Below, piece by piece: positions 25,808 to 34,250 of a DNA stretch of 64,000 nucleotides. Position numbers and translations under genes: made by a program. The stretch is from NCBI GenBank assembly GCA_025055455.1, contig JANWXD010000003.1, forward strand, positions 62,001-126,000. The letters run 5' to 3'. The number at the start of each line of letters is the position of its first letter. Positions within the stretch are counted from its first letter, which is position 1. The notes under the pieces were generated by a model. That model did no database searches. It had not been told where the DNA came from and worked only from the letters and a program-made list of their open reading frames with translations. Source of the DNA: Bryobacteraceae bacterium. GTDB taxonomy: Bacteria > Acidobacteriota > Terriglobia > Bryobacterales > Bryobacteraceae.

Positions 25808-27004
25808 ATGGAACTTTTTAAGAATCCCAACTTCGATTTCCTGGGACACAAACGCCCGTTCTTGGCCTTGTCACTGGTGCTCATCGTGGCCAGCGTCGCC
25901 AGTTTGGTGCTGAAGGGCGGCCCCCGCTACGGAATCGACTTCCGGGGGGGCGCGGTCATGTACGTGCGGTTCCTGAACCAGCCCCCCATCCAGCAGATTC
26001 GCGCGGCGCTGTCGGCTCGGATTCCAGGGAGCATCACCGTGCAGGAGCTGACCGGGACCGACGAGGTGATCATCGGGACCGAACTCCGCAGCGAAAAAGA
26101 ACTCGACCAAGCGCGGCATCTGATGAGCCGCACCTTACATGAAACCTTCGGCGGCGCCGGCAGGGGTTTGGATTTCAACAACGTCGGTCAGGAAGCCTTG
26201 GTCAGCCACTTGCGGGACCCGCTCCAGCGCGCCGGGGTCGCCTTGAGCGAGGACGATTTGCAGAAGCTCGTCCGCAGCATGCTCGAGTTCCGGGACACAC
26301 CGCCGCGTTCGGGGTTGATCCGCAGCTTCGACGAGCTGCGTGCAGTGCCGGGAGTGACGCCGGCGGTCGTTTCCGTGCTCAAGCAGGAATGTTGGCTGGC
26401 GCCGTTCTCGATTCGGCGCGTGGAGATCGTGGGGCCGAAGGTGGGCGCGGATCTGCGACGCCAAGCCATCTTGGCCACTCTTTACGCCCTCGGGGGGATG
26501 TTGGTATATATAGCGTTTCGGTTCGAGTGGATCTATGGCGTGGCGGCCGTGCTGGCGGTGTTCCACGACGTGCTCATCACCGTCGGTCTGTTCTCCATCT
26601 TCGACAAAGAGATCGACCTGACCGTGGTGGCGGCGCTGCTGACGCTGGTCGGCTATTCGATGAACGACACGATCGTGGTGTTCGACCGCATCCGCGAGAA
26701 CTTGAAGATTCTGCGACGGGAGAAATTTCCGGCTCTTGTCAATCTGAGCATCAACCAGACTTTGAACCGTACGGTGTTGACCTCCGGTCTGACATTCCTG
26801 ACCTGCTTGGCGCTGTTTCTATTCGGGGGCCCGGTGCTCCACGGTTTCGCCTTTGCGTTGGTGGTGGGGATCCTGGTGGGAACCTACTCGTCGGTCTTCA
26901 TCGCCAGCCCGATCCTGATATACTGGCACGGCTTGGCGGAAAGCCGTAAACGAGTCACTTCCGTGGCGGTCGCCACCGGGAGGGAGGTACGGAGAGTAAA
27001 GTAA
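25808..27004 (+). CDS. secF: Protein translocase subunit SecF
   Basis: 398 residues, slightly longer than the 300-330 usual for SecF because of an extended periplasmic loop (about 60-190). Hallmarks: YGIDFRGGAVMYVRF at about 39-53 and VGYSMNDTIVVFDRIRENLK, with TLNRTVLTSGLTFLTCLALFLFGG in the last helices. It works with SecD. The C-terminus ends in basic residues in the cytosol, and tonB follows 36 bp later. Confidence 0.95.
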   Translation: MELFKNPNFDFLGHKRPFLALSLVLIVASVASLVLKGGPRYGIDFRGGAVMYVRFLNQPPIQQIRAALSARIPGSITVQELTGTDEVIIGTELRSEKELDQARHLMSRTLHETFGGAGRGLDFNNVGQEALVSHLRDPLQRAGVALSEDDLQKLVRSMLEFRDTPPRSGLIRSFDELRAVPGVTPAVVSVLKQECWLAPFSIRRVEIVGPKVGADLRRQAILATLYALGGMLVYIAFRFEWIYGVAAVLAVFHDVLITVGLFSIFDKEIDLTVVAALLTLVGYSMNDTIVVFDRIRENLKILRREKFPALVNLSINQTLNRTVLTSGLTFLTCLALFLFGGPVLHGFAFALVVGILVGTYSSVFIASPILIYWHGLAESRKRVTSVAVATGREVRRVK

Positions 27005-27040
27005 GGCCGGTCTGACCCGGTCGCGGAAAGGAAGGCGTTC

Positions 27041-27802
27041 ATGTTTGAACAAACGTTCATCGAGGAGACGGAGAGAACGAAACGAGTCGCTTCAGTGCTG
27101 GTTTCGTTCATTCTCCAAACGATCCTTCTGATCATCGCGATTCTGATACCGCTGATTTACACGGATACGCTGCCGCGCACCCAGCTCACCAGCTTTCTGG
27201 TGGCGCCGCCTCCACCTCCGCCCCCACCCCCGCCGGCGGCGGCGCCCGTCAAGGTGGTCAAGGTGATCCCGCGCCAGTTCGACGCCGGTCGGCTTTTGGC
27301 GCCGAAGACCATCCCCAAGGAGATCGCCTTAATCAAGGAGGAGGAGCTTCCGCCGCCCTCGGCAGGTGTGGTAGGGGTGGTCGGTGGTGTGCCCGGAGGC
27401 GTTCCCGGCGGCACGCCCGGCGGCGTGATCGGCGGGATCATCAGCTCGGTGCCGGTCGCGGCGCCGCCGCCGCCTCCCAAGGTCGAAGAGGCGCCCAAGC
27501 CGGCGGCCCCTCAGCGCATCCGAGTGGGAGGCAACGTGCAGCAGGCGAAGTTGATCCGTCAGGTTCGGCCGGTGTACCCCCCGCTGGCGCGGCAAGCCCG
27601 CATTCAGGGCACGGTTCGGCTGACCGCGATCATCGCCCGCGACGGCACGATCCAAGAGCTGCAAGTGGTTTCGGGTCATCCCTTGCTCGTGCCGGCGGCC
27701 ATCGAAGCCGTCAAGCAATGGGTGTATCAGCCTACGCTGCTCAATGGCGAGCCGGTCGAAGTGATCACGCAAATTGACGTGAATTTCACGCTTACGCAGT
27801 GA
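27041..27802 (+). CDS. tonB: TonB-like energy transducer
   Basis: 253 residues. One N-terminal helix (about 19-40) anchors it in the inner membrane. A run of prolines (about 57-66), a second acidic Pro-rich part and a glycine-valine repeat of the form GGVPGGVPGGTPGGV (about 115-133) span the periplasm. The C-terminal TonB domain (about 175-253) has VRPVYPPLARQARIQGTVRL and the YQPTLLNGEPV box. It is followed by exbB and two exbD genes, so it should couple the proton gradient to TonB-dependent receptors. GGAAAGGAAGG precedes the ATG. Confidence 0.93.
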   Translation: MFEQTFIEETERTKRVASVLVSFILQTILLIIAILIPLIYTDTLPRTQLTSFLVAPPPPPPPPPPAAAPVKVVKVIPRQFDAGRLLAPKTIPKEIALIKEEELPPPSAGVVGVVGGVPGGVPGGTPGGVIGGIISSVPVAAPPPPPKVEEAPKPAAPQRIRVGGNVQQAKLIRQVRPVYPPLARQARIQGTVRLTAIIARDGTIQELQVVSGHPLLVPAAIEAVKQWVYQPTLLNGEPVEVITQIDVNFTLTQ

Positions 27803-27852
27803 CCCAGGGTTTCGATACCATGACCATTTCCAAGGTTTGAGGAGAGACAACC

Positions 27853-28590
27853 ATGCTATTGCAACTTCAGGTGTGGGCGTTGTTCCTGCTTCAGGAAGGC
27901 GCCGTGGGATGGGACATCCGATCACTGTGGGCCCAGATGGGAGTGGCCGCCAAGATCGTGGTGATCCTGTTGTTCTTGATGTCTGCTTGGTCCATCGGGG
28001 TTATGATCGACCGTTTGCTGGCCTACAACGGCGCCCGGAAGCAGTCGCGGCAGTTTGCTCCGGCTGTGGCCGGCGCGTTGCGGGAAGGCAAGCTCGACGA
28101 GGCCATCAAGATTGCCGACCGCTACAAGAAGAGCCATCTGGCGAAGGTCGTGGTCGCGGGGCTGCAAGAGTTTCGGGCGCACCAGCTCAGTTCCGAGATT
28201 CCCGGCGAGGAGATCGAAGCTTCGCGCCGGGCTTTGGAGCGGGCTGAGGCGATCGTGCATGCCGAGCTCAAGCGGGGCGTCGGCACGCTGGCGACCATCG
28301 GGGCGACCGCCCCGTTCGTGGGGCTCTTTGGCACGGTGGTGGGTATCATCAACGCGTTCAAGGGCATCTCGACGGAGAAATCCACCGGTCTGGGCGCTGT
28401 GGCCGGAGGCATCTCCGAGGCGCTAGTGGCGACCGCCATCGGTCTGTTCGTCGCCGTGCCGGCGGTCTGGATGTACAACTACTTCACCAGCCGCATCGAG
28501 GCCTTCGACGTGGAGATGAGCAACTCCAGCTCGGAGCTGATCGACTACTTCTTGAAGCGGACCCAACAGCGAGCGGCCGGGTCCCGTTGA
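27853..28590 (+). CDS. exbB: ExbB/TolQ-type proton channel subunit
   Basis: 245 residues with three membrane helices: about 34-54, a second at [21 protein letters not shown] (about 140-165) and a third at [24 protein letters not shown] (about 185-210). These carry the conserved TolQ/ExbB pore residues. It forms the proton channel with the downstream ExbD proteins. GAGGAGAGACAACC stands before the ATG. Confidence 0.94.
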   Translation: MLLQLQVWALFLLQEGAVGWDIRSLWAQMGVAAKIVVILLFLMSAWSIGVMIDRLLAYNGARKQSRQFAPAVAGALREGKLDEAIKIADRYKKSHLAKVVVAGLQEFRAHQLSSEIPGEEIEASRRALERAEAIVHAELKRGVGTLATIGATAPFVGLFGTVVGIINAFKGISTEKSTGLGAVAGGISEALVATAIGLFVAVPAVWMYNYFTSRIEAFDVEMSNSSSELIDYFLKRTQQRAAGSR

Positions 28591-28659
28591 GGTCTTCGGC
28601 ACAGAGGGTACCCGGCTAGACACGTCGCCGGCTGGAGACGCCGGCGGAGGAGGTGACGG

Positions 28660-29115
28660 ATGGCCAAAAAGCGACCGCTGGGCGAGATCCTGGCCGAACC
28701 GAACGTCGTGCCCATGGCGGACGTGATGCTGGTGCTGTTGATCATTTTCATGGTCGTCACCCCGATGCTGTCCAAAGGGGTGAGCGTGGAGATGGTCAAG
28801 ACGCGGAATCCGATCGCCATGCAGGCCGCTGACAAGGATGACGCGGTGCTGATCGCCGTAACGCGGGAAGGCCGCGTCTTCCTCGGGACCACCCTCATGA
28901 AGCCGGAAGATCTCGGCCCGAAAGTGAAGGACCTGTTGACCAATCGGTTGGACAAGACCGTATACCTTCGGGCGGATGCTCGGGCCCGGTATGAGCGGGT
29001 CGTCGAGGTTGTGGACAACCTCCGCACCGCGGGGGTCGACCAGCTCGGGCTCCTCACGGAGCAGATTCAGGAGAAGCGGGCCGGGGAGACGGCTGCGGCC
29101 GCACCGATCGGATAG
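28660..29115 (+). CDS. exbD: ExbD/TolR-type protein (first copy)
   Basis: 151 residues. A short cytosolic tail with NVVPMADVMLVLLIIFMVVTP gives the single helix with the conserved proton-binding Asp. The periplasmic domain has the ExbD strand-helix pattern (LDKTVYLRADARARYERVVEVVDNLR). GGAGGAGGTGACGG precedes the ATG. It is paired with a second exbD 38 bp downstream; such tandem ExbD pairs are common in Acidobacteriota-type TonB loci. Confidence 0.93.
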   Translation: MAKKRPLGEILAEPNVVPMADVMLVLLIIFMVVTPMLSKGVSVEMVKTRNPIAMQAADKDDAVLIAVTREGRVFLGTTLMKPEDLGPKVKDLLTNRLDKTVYLRADARARYERVVEVVDNLRTAGVDQLGLLTEQIQEKRAGETAAAAPIG

Positions 29116-29153
29116 AGGCGGCTCGTTAGGGAACGACCAAGGAGATAGCGAGT

Positions 29154-29579
29154 ATGGGAATTCAAGTCTCGACAGGGGGAGGTCTGAAAGCGGACCCGAA
29201 TGTGGTGCCGTTCATTGACATTCTCCTCGTGTTGCTGATCATCTTTATGGTCATCACTCCTCTGACCCCGAAGGGGTTGGAAGCGTTGGTGCCCCAACCG
29301 CCGCCGCCGGGCGCCCAGCAGACTGCGGCGGACCAGCGCACGGTGGTGATCGTGATCAACCGGGATCGCAGCATGTTGATTAACACCGAGCCGACGGATG
29401 AAGCTCGGCTCGGGCCCCGGCTCGAAGAGATTTTCAAAACTCGGGCGGAGCGCGTCGTCTTCGTCAAGGGCGATCCGGCGCTCGAGTTCCAATACGTGGC
29501 GCGGGCGATCGATATCGCCAAGGGCGCCGGCATCGACAAGATCGGGCTGATGACCGCCAAGATCGAGGCGGGCGAGTAG
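29154..29579 (+). CDS. exbD: ExbD/TolR-type protein (second copy)
   Basis: 141 residues. NVVPFIDILLVLLIIFMVITP is the helix with the conserved Asp. The periplasmic part begins with a proline-rich link and ends in VVFVKGDPALEFQYVARAIDIAKGAGIDKIGL. It differs from the first copy at about half of the aligned helix positions and throughout the periplasmic part, so the two may form a heteromeric pair in the ExbB channel. AAGGAGATAG lies before the ATG. Confidence 0.93.
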   Translation: MGIQVSTGGGLKADPNVVPFIDILLVLLIIFMVITPLTPKGLEALVPQPPPPGAQQTAADQRTVVIVINRDRSMLINTEPTDEARLGPRLEEIFKTRAERVVFVKGDPALEFQYVARAIDIAKGAGIDKIGLMTAKIEAGE

Positions 29580-29620
29580 CCTCGCTGGTCGGTGCGGTCG
29601 CAGCCTATCGAGGAGTCACC

Positions 29621-30427
29621 ATGAAAGCGAAGCGCATCTCTATCGTCGCCCTCGCGTGTGTAGTGTTGGCGCTGGGTCTCTCCGGCTGCCAGAAATTGAG
29701 GGCGCGGGACAATCTCAACAAAGGCGTTCAGGCCTTCAAGAACGCGCGATATGCGGAGGCTGTGGAATTCTTCAAGCAGGCGGTCGAACTCGATCCCACC
29801 TTCCCTACGGCCCGGTTGTATCTGGCCACCGCTTATATGCAGCAGTACATTCCGGGGGCTGAGTCCCCCGAGAACCTGCGGATGGCCCAGGCGGCCCACG
29901 ATGAGTTCCTCCGCGTGCTGGAGCAAGACCCCAAGAATGAAGTCGCCATTGCTTCGATTGCGTTGCTGTACTTCAACCAAAAGAAACTGGACGAGGCACG
30001 GGAGTGGTACTTGAAGCAGATTTCGGTGAACCCGAGCGCCAAGGAGGCCCACTACACCATCGGCGTCATCGCTTGGACCAAGACCTTCCAGCCGCGCATG
30101 GAGGCCCGGGCAAAGCTGGGCATGAAACCGGAGGACCCCGGGCCGCTGAAGGACCGGAGAGTCCGTGAGGCGTTGCGAGAAAAGAACTTGCCAATCATCG
30201 AGGAAGGCATGCAGCACTTACAGAAGGCCTTGGAGATCGACAAGGAGTACGACGACGCCATGGCCTATCTGAACCTGTTGTACCGCGAGCGCGCTGACTT
30301 GGCAGACACGGAGGCCGATTACAAAAAGTTCACGGATATTGCCGACAATTGGGTTCAGAAAACAATGGAAACCAAGAAAATGAAGGCCGCTCGTATGCCC
30401 GGCGGCGGCTTGGCCGGGGGCCAGTAA
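29621..30427 (+). CDS. TPR-repeat lipoprotein linked to the TonB system
   Basis: 268 residues. The signal peptide ends in the lipobox LSGC (Cys at about 23), so it is a lipoprotein. Tetratricopeptide repeats follow: NLNKGVQAFKNARYAEAVEFFKQAVELDP, then two or three more up to about residue 210. It closes the tonB-exbB-exbD-exbD cluster and has GAGGAGTCACC before the ATG. A scaffold role next to the TonB complex is likely but not shown. Confidence 0.85.
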   Translation: MKAKRISIVALACVVLALGLSGCQKLRARDNLNKGVQAFKNARYAEAVEFFKQAVELDPTFPTARLYLATAYMQQYIPGAESPENLRMAQAAHDEFLRVLEQDPKNEVAIASIALLYFNQKKLDEAREWYLKQISVNPSAKEAHYTIGVIAWTKTFQPRMEARAKLGMKPEDPGPLKDRRVREALREKNLPIIEEGMQHLQKALEIDKEYDDAMAYLNLLYRERADLADTEADYKKFTDIADNWVQKTMETKKMKAARMPGGGLAGGQ

Positions 30428-30463
30428 GAACACTGAACCCCGGGTCCCGGGCTTCCCCTTCGC

Positions 30464-30469
30464 TATAAT
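30464..30469 (+). promoter_or_regulatory. -10 element (TATAAT) of the rel gene
   Basis: A perfect TATAAT 24 bases before ATG 30494 predicts an 18 nt leader. The leader (GGGGCGTCCCATCCCGCC) lacks a good Shine-Dalgarno, unlike the preceding tonB-exb genes. Confidence 0.5.
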
Positions 30470-30493
30470 AAGGGCGGGGCGTCCCATCCCGCC

Positions 30494-32701
30494 ATGGCGA
30501 GCGATTCCGGTCCGGCGAAGCTACCGCCTCCGGCCGAAGACCCGCAAGCGCTTCTGGAAGCTCGATACCGGGCCCTGGAGGAGCAGCTTGCCCAAACCCG
30601 CCTCAGCGAGGAGCTAACCGCCCTCCGTTCCGCATACCAATTCGCCGCAGAACGCCATCGCCAGCAACGGCGGGACTCGGGGGAACCTTACATGGTTCAC
30701 CCGCTGGGGGTCACTCAGATCCTGGCCGACATGAACATGGACATGGTGTGCCTCCAGACGGGACTCCTGCACGACGTCTTGGAGGATACGGGGACAAGTC
30801 TCGAGGAGCTCCGAAGCCGGTTCGGCGAAGAGGTCGCCCGCTGCGTGGACGGGGTCACCAAGCTGAGCAAACTGAACTTTTACGACCCCGAGACGCGCCA
30901 GGCGGAAAGCTTCCGCAAGATGTTGCTGGCGATGGTCAACGACGTTCGGGTGATCATCGTCAAGCTGGCCGACCGGCTCCACAACATGCGCACTCTCGCG
31001 AGTCTGCCGCCGGAGCGCCAACAGCGGATCGCTCGCGAGACCGTGGAAATCTACGCGCCCATCGCCCACCGTCTCGGGATGGGCAAGATCCGCGGTGAGC
31101 TGGAGGATCTGGCCTTCTCGTATTTGGAGCCGCAGGCCGCCGCGGAGCTGGGTCAATTTTTGGAATCGCGCCGCTCCGAGTTCGAACAGTTCCTGGCGGA
31201 AATCAAGGCCACGATCGAGAGGAAACTCGCCGCCGAAGGCATCCCCGCTCGGGTGGAGGGTCGTGTCAAACGCGCGTACTCTATCTTCCAGAAGATCCGC
31301 CGCCAGAGAATCCCGATCGAACAGGTATACGATTTGCTGGCCGTGCGCATCATTACGGATTCGGTGATCAACTGCTACGCCGCTTTGGGAGTGATCCACA
31401 ACGAGTGGCATCCGGTGCCGGGGCGGATCAAGGATTTCATCGCCATCAAGCGGCCGAATTTCTACCAGTCGCTGCACACCTCCGTGATCGGACCCGGCGG
31501 GCGCGCCTTCGAGGTGCAGATCCGTACCGAGCAGATGCACCGCATCGCCGAGGAGGGCATCGCCGCCCACTGGAAGTACAAGGAGGGACACAAAGGCCCG
31601 GCCGAGGACGTCCAGCGCATCGCATGGCTGCGCCAGCTCGTCGAGTGGCAGCAGGAAATGCGGGATCCGGGCGATTTCATGTCCACCCTCAAGGTGGATC
31701 TCTACCCCGAGGAGGTCTACTGCTTCACGCCCCGGGGCAAGGTGATCGCCCTGCCGCGCGGCGCGACCCCGATCGATTTCGCCTACGCCATTCACACCGA
31801 CGTGGGCCACACGTGCGTAGGTGCCAAAGTCAACGGACGGATCGTCTCGCTGCGTTACAACCTCCGCAACGGGGACGTGGTGGAGATTCTCACCCAGCCC
31901 GGCCACTTGCCGAGCAAGGACTGGCTGGCGCTGGTCAAAACCTCGCGGGCGCGCAACAAAATCAAGCAGGTCATCAACATGACCGAGCGCGCCAAGGCCG
32001 TTGACCTCGGCCAGAAGCTCCTCGAAAAGGAGGCCCGGCGCCTGGGGGTCTCGCTGAGCAAATTCCCCAAGTCCGACTGGGATCGCGTGGCGAATGAATA
32101 CGGTTGCAGCAAGATCGAAGACCTCCACGCGGCCTTGGGATTCGGGAAGTTTTCCGCGCGCCAAGTGCTGCTAAAACTCGTCCCTCAGCCGCCCGAAGCG
32201 GCGGCCGAGCAGACGGCGCCCGTTCCGGCTCCGGCCAAGCGAGCTACGGGAGATCTGGTCGTCAAGGTCAAGGGCGTAGACGATCTGCTCGTGTATCGGG
32301 CCAAGTGCTGCAACCCGATCCGAGGCGAAGCCATCGTCGGTTACGTCACACGCGGCAAGGGGGTGGCCGTGCATTCGACCAACTGCCCCAATGTGCAAAA
32401 CCTGCTGTATGAAGCGGACCGTAAGATCGATGTGGAGTGGGGCCGCGCCGGCGACGAGTCCTTCCCCGTCAAAATGATCATCCACACGGATGACCGTCCG
32501 GGGATGCTCCATCAGCTCACCTCCATCCTTTCCGGCGAGCAGAGCAACATCCGCAGCCTGGAGGCGCGTGCGATTCACGACCGTAACGGGGACGGGGCCG
32601 TCGTGGACATGACGGTGGACATCAAGGACAAGAAACAGCTCGAGCGGATCGTGGCGGCCATGCGGCGGCTTTCGGGAGTGCGAGATGTCGAGCGCGTCTG
32701 A
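30494..32701 (+). CDS. rel: Bifunctional (p)ppGpp synthetase/hydrolase
   Basis: 735 residues, long RSH protein. The HD hydrolase domain keeps its catalytic HDVLED motif (His93-Asp98), and the synthetase domain carries RIKD at 311-314, the signature of bifunctional enzymes, followed by NFYQSLHTSV and AHWKYKEG. TGS domain (DLYPEEVYCFTPRGKVIALPRGATPIDFAY), zinc-finger region (YRAKCCNPIRGEAIVGYV) and a C-terminal ACT domain complete it. It makes and degrades the stringent alarmone in response to starvation on the ribosome. Confidence 0.96.
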   Translation: MASDSGPAKLPPPAEDPQALLEARYRALEEQLAQTRLSEELTALRSAYQFAAERHRQQRRDSGEPYMVHPLGVTQILADMNMDMVCLQTGLLHDVLEDTGTSLEELRSRFGEEVARCVDGVTKLSKLNFYDPETRQAESFRKMLLAMVNDVRVIIVKLADRLHNMRTLASLPPERQQRIARETVEIYAPIAHRLGMGKIRGELEDLAFSYLEPQAAAELGQFLESRRSEFEQFLAEIKATIERKLAAEGIPARVEGRVKRAYSIFQKIRRQRIPIEQVYDLLAVRIITDSVINCYAALGVIHNEWHPVPGRIKDFIAIKRPNFYQSLHTSVIGPGGRAFEVQIRTEQMHRIAEEGIAAHWKYKEGHKGPAEDVQRIAWLRQLVEWQQEMRDPGDFMSTLKVDLYPEEVYCFTPRGKVIALPRGATPIDFAYAIHTDVGHTCVGAKVNGRIVSLRYNLRNGDVVEILTQPGHLPSKDWLALVKTSRARNKIKQVINMTERAKAVDLGQKLLEKEARRLGVSLSKFPKSDWDRVANEYGCSKIEDLHAALGFGKFSARQVLLKLVPQPPEAAAEQTAPVPAPAKRATGDLVVKVKGVDDLLVYRAKCCNPIRGEAIVGYVTRGKGVAVHSTNCPNVQNLLYEADRKIDVEWGRAGDESFPVKMIIHTDDRPGMLHQLTSILSGEQSNIRSLEARAIHDRNGDGAVVDMTVDIKDKKQLERIVAAMRRLSGVRDVERV

Positions 32702-33038
32702 GGCTCTCATGCCTGCCGCGAGCGAGCCGGAACGAATCTCCGTGTCGCGCGCCACGGGGATTCAAATCGTCTGGAAAGACGGGCATACTAGCCAGTACGA
32801 GTTGCAATACCTCCGCGACCGCTGTCCGTGCGCGACGTGCCGGGGCGCCCACGAGACGGGGCCGACGCCGCCCGCGCCGAACCCGCTCGCGCTCTTCAAG
32901 CCGAAGTTGCGCATCCTGGATGTGGAACCGGTCGGCGCTTACGCCTTGCGGATCCGCTGGAACGACGGCCACAGCAGCGGCATTTACTCCTACGCCTACC
33001 TGCGGCAAATCTGCTCGTGCGCTGAGTGCACGAGGTGA
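32685..33038 (+). CDS. DUF971 domain protein
   Basis: 117 residues. The DUF971 fold also occurs as the N-terminal domain of gamma-butyrobetaine hydroxylases and fused to Mrp/ApbC. Here it stands alone. It has two paired Cys motifs, CPCATCRG and CSCAECTR, and repeated strands of the form IRWNDGHSSG/IVWKDGHTSQ. These suggest metal or iron-sulfur binding, as proposed for related proteins. Its start overlaps the end of rel by 17 bp (a later ATG at 32709 is possible). Confidence 0.83.
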   Translation: MSSASEALMPAASEPERISVSRATGIQIVWKDGHTSQYELQYLRDRCPCATCRGAHETGPTPPAPNPLALFKPKLRILDVEPVGAYALRIRWNDGHSSGIYSYAYLRQICSCAECTR

Positions 33039-33053
33039 GCGGGCCGGCGCGCT

Positions 33054-34241
33054 TCACGCGCGCGCGCGGCGCCCAGCCAGCAAGAACGCCGGCGCAGCCG
33101 CAAGTTGCACTGTCATGGAGAAGCTGACGAGCGCGGCTCGCGAGCGGTCGTAAAGCAAACCCATCAGAGCGCTGCCCGCGAACCAAAAGACACCGTAGCC
33201 CGCGTTGAAGATGCCGTATGCCGTGCCACGGACCCCTGCGGGGGCCATGCCGCCCACGGCCGCCCGCAGCACGGACTCCTGTGCGCCCAAGCCGGCACCC
33301 CACAACACCATTCCCGCCACGACGGCGCCGGGCCCGCCCAGAAAGACCAAGGGAGCGAACACAGCGCAAACTGCCGCCGTCACGGCCAGGACCACCAGCC
33401 CGAACCGGTCGAACAGCCGTCCCAAGACCAGCGCCGCCGCCGCGTCCACGGCCATGGCCAACGCGTAAAGAAGCGCGATCGCTTGCGGGGTCACCAGGCC
33501 GGTTCTCTCGAAGTGGTACGCCATCAAGGGGAAGTCGGCGTAGCCCGCCGCAACGAGCGCCGTGGCGCCCACATGGATCCAGTACGCGCGCGGCAAGCCT
33601 TTCGTTTGGATGCCTCGCGGCGCTGCCTCGAGCTCTCGGGGCTGCGGATAGAAATGCCGTGCGGCCGCGAGCACCAGGAGCGCGAGCACGGCGGGAATCG
33701 CCAACCACGCAAATGCCGTCCGGTACTCGCCCTGCGCGCGAACCACAGCCGCAACGAGCAGCGGCCCGGCCGTGGCTCCCATCTGATCCAGGGCTTCGTG
33801 CAGGCCGAAGCCCCAACCGCCCCCCACCTGTGAGACGGCGTGGGACAGCATCGCGTCCCGCGCCGGAGTGCGCACCGCCTTGCCGATCCGCTCGGCGAGG
33901 ATCAGCGCGGCGGCCGTCTCCCAGCGGCCGGCGAGGGCGAGCAGTGGCACGACGAGGAGGTTTAGGAAGTACCCTCCGATCATCAGGATCCAATACCGCC
34001 GCGTGCGGTCAGCGATGACCCCGGAAACCAACCGCAAGCCGTAACCCAGCAGCTCGCCCAAGCCCGCCACGATGCCCACCACGGTCCCGCTCGCCCCCAG
34101 GACGGCCAAGAATGGACCCGTGATACTGCGCGCCCCTTCGTAGGTGGCATCGGCTAGCAGGCTGACAACGCCCAACAGGAGGATGAAGCGGAGCGCCCGG
34201 TCCGGCGCCAGCCCGGAAGGACCTGCCGGCTGTGCCTTCAC
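33054..34241 (-). CDS. MFS transporter
   Basis: 395 residues with 11-12 hydrophobic segments. The MFS loop between helices 2 and 3 reads LVSGVIADRTRRYWIL, and LGRLFDRFGLVVL gives the equivalent in the second half. The short N-terminus followed by LLLGVVSLLADATYEGARSITGPFLAVLGAS matches a conserved but poorly characterised MFS subfamily. No substrate is suggested. It starts nine bases after the stop of the S9 peptidase gene and is probably co-transcribed with it. Confidence 0.85.
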   Translation of the reverse strand: MKAQPAGPSGLAPDRALRFILLLGVVSLLADATYEGARSITGPFLAVLGASGTVVGIVAGLGELLGYGLRLVSGVIADRTRRYWILMIGGYFLNLLVVPLLALAGRWETAAALILAERIGKAVRTPARDAMLSHAVSQVGGGWGFGLHEALDQMGATAGPLLVAAVVRAQGEYRTAFAWLAIPAVLALLVLAAARHFYPQPRELEAAPRGIQTKGLPRAYWIHVGATALVAAGYADFPLMAYHFERTGLVTPQAIALLYALAMAVDAAAALVLGRLFDRFGLVVLAVTAAVCAVFAPLVFLGGPGAVVAGMVLWGAGLGAQESVLRAAVGGMAPAGVRGTAYGIFNAGYGVFWFAGSALMGLLYDRSRAALVSFSMTVQLAAAPAFLLAGRRARA

Positions 34242-34250
34242 GCGCCTGCC

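Noticed and set aside
33039-33053. Bidirectional terminator between the DUF971 and MFS genes
   Set aside because: The GC-rich alternating sequence around it can fold in several ways, but there is no T-run on either strand.
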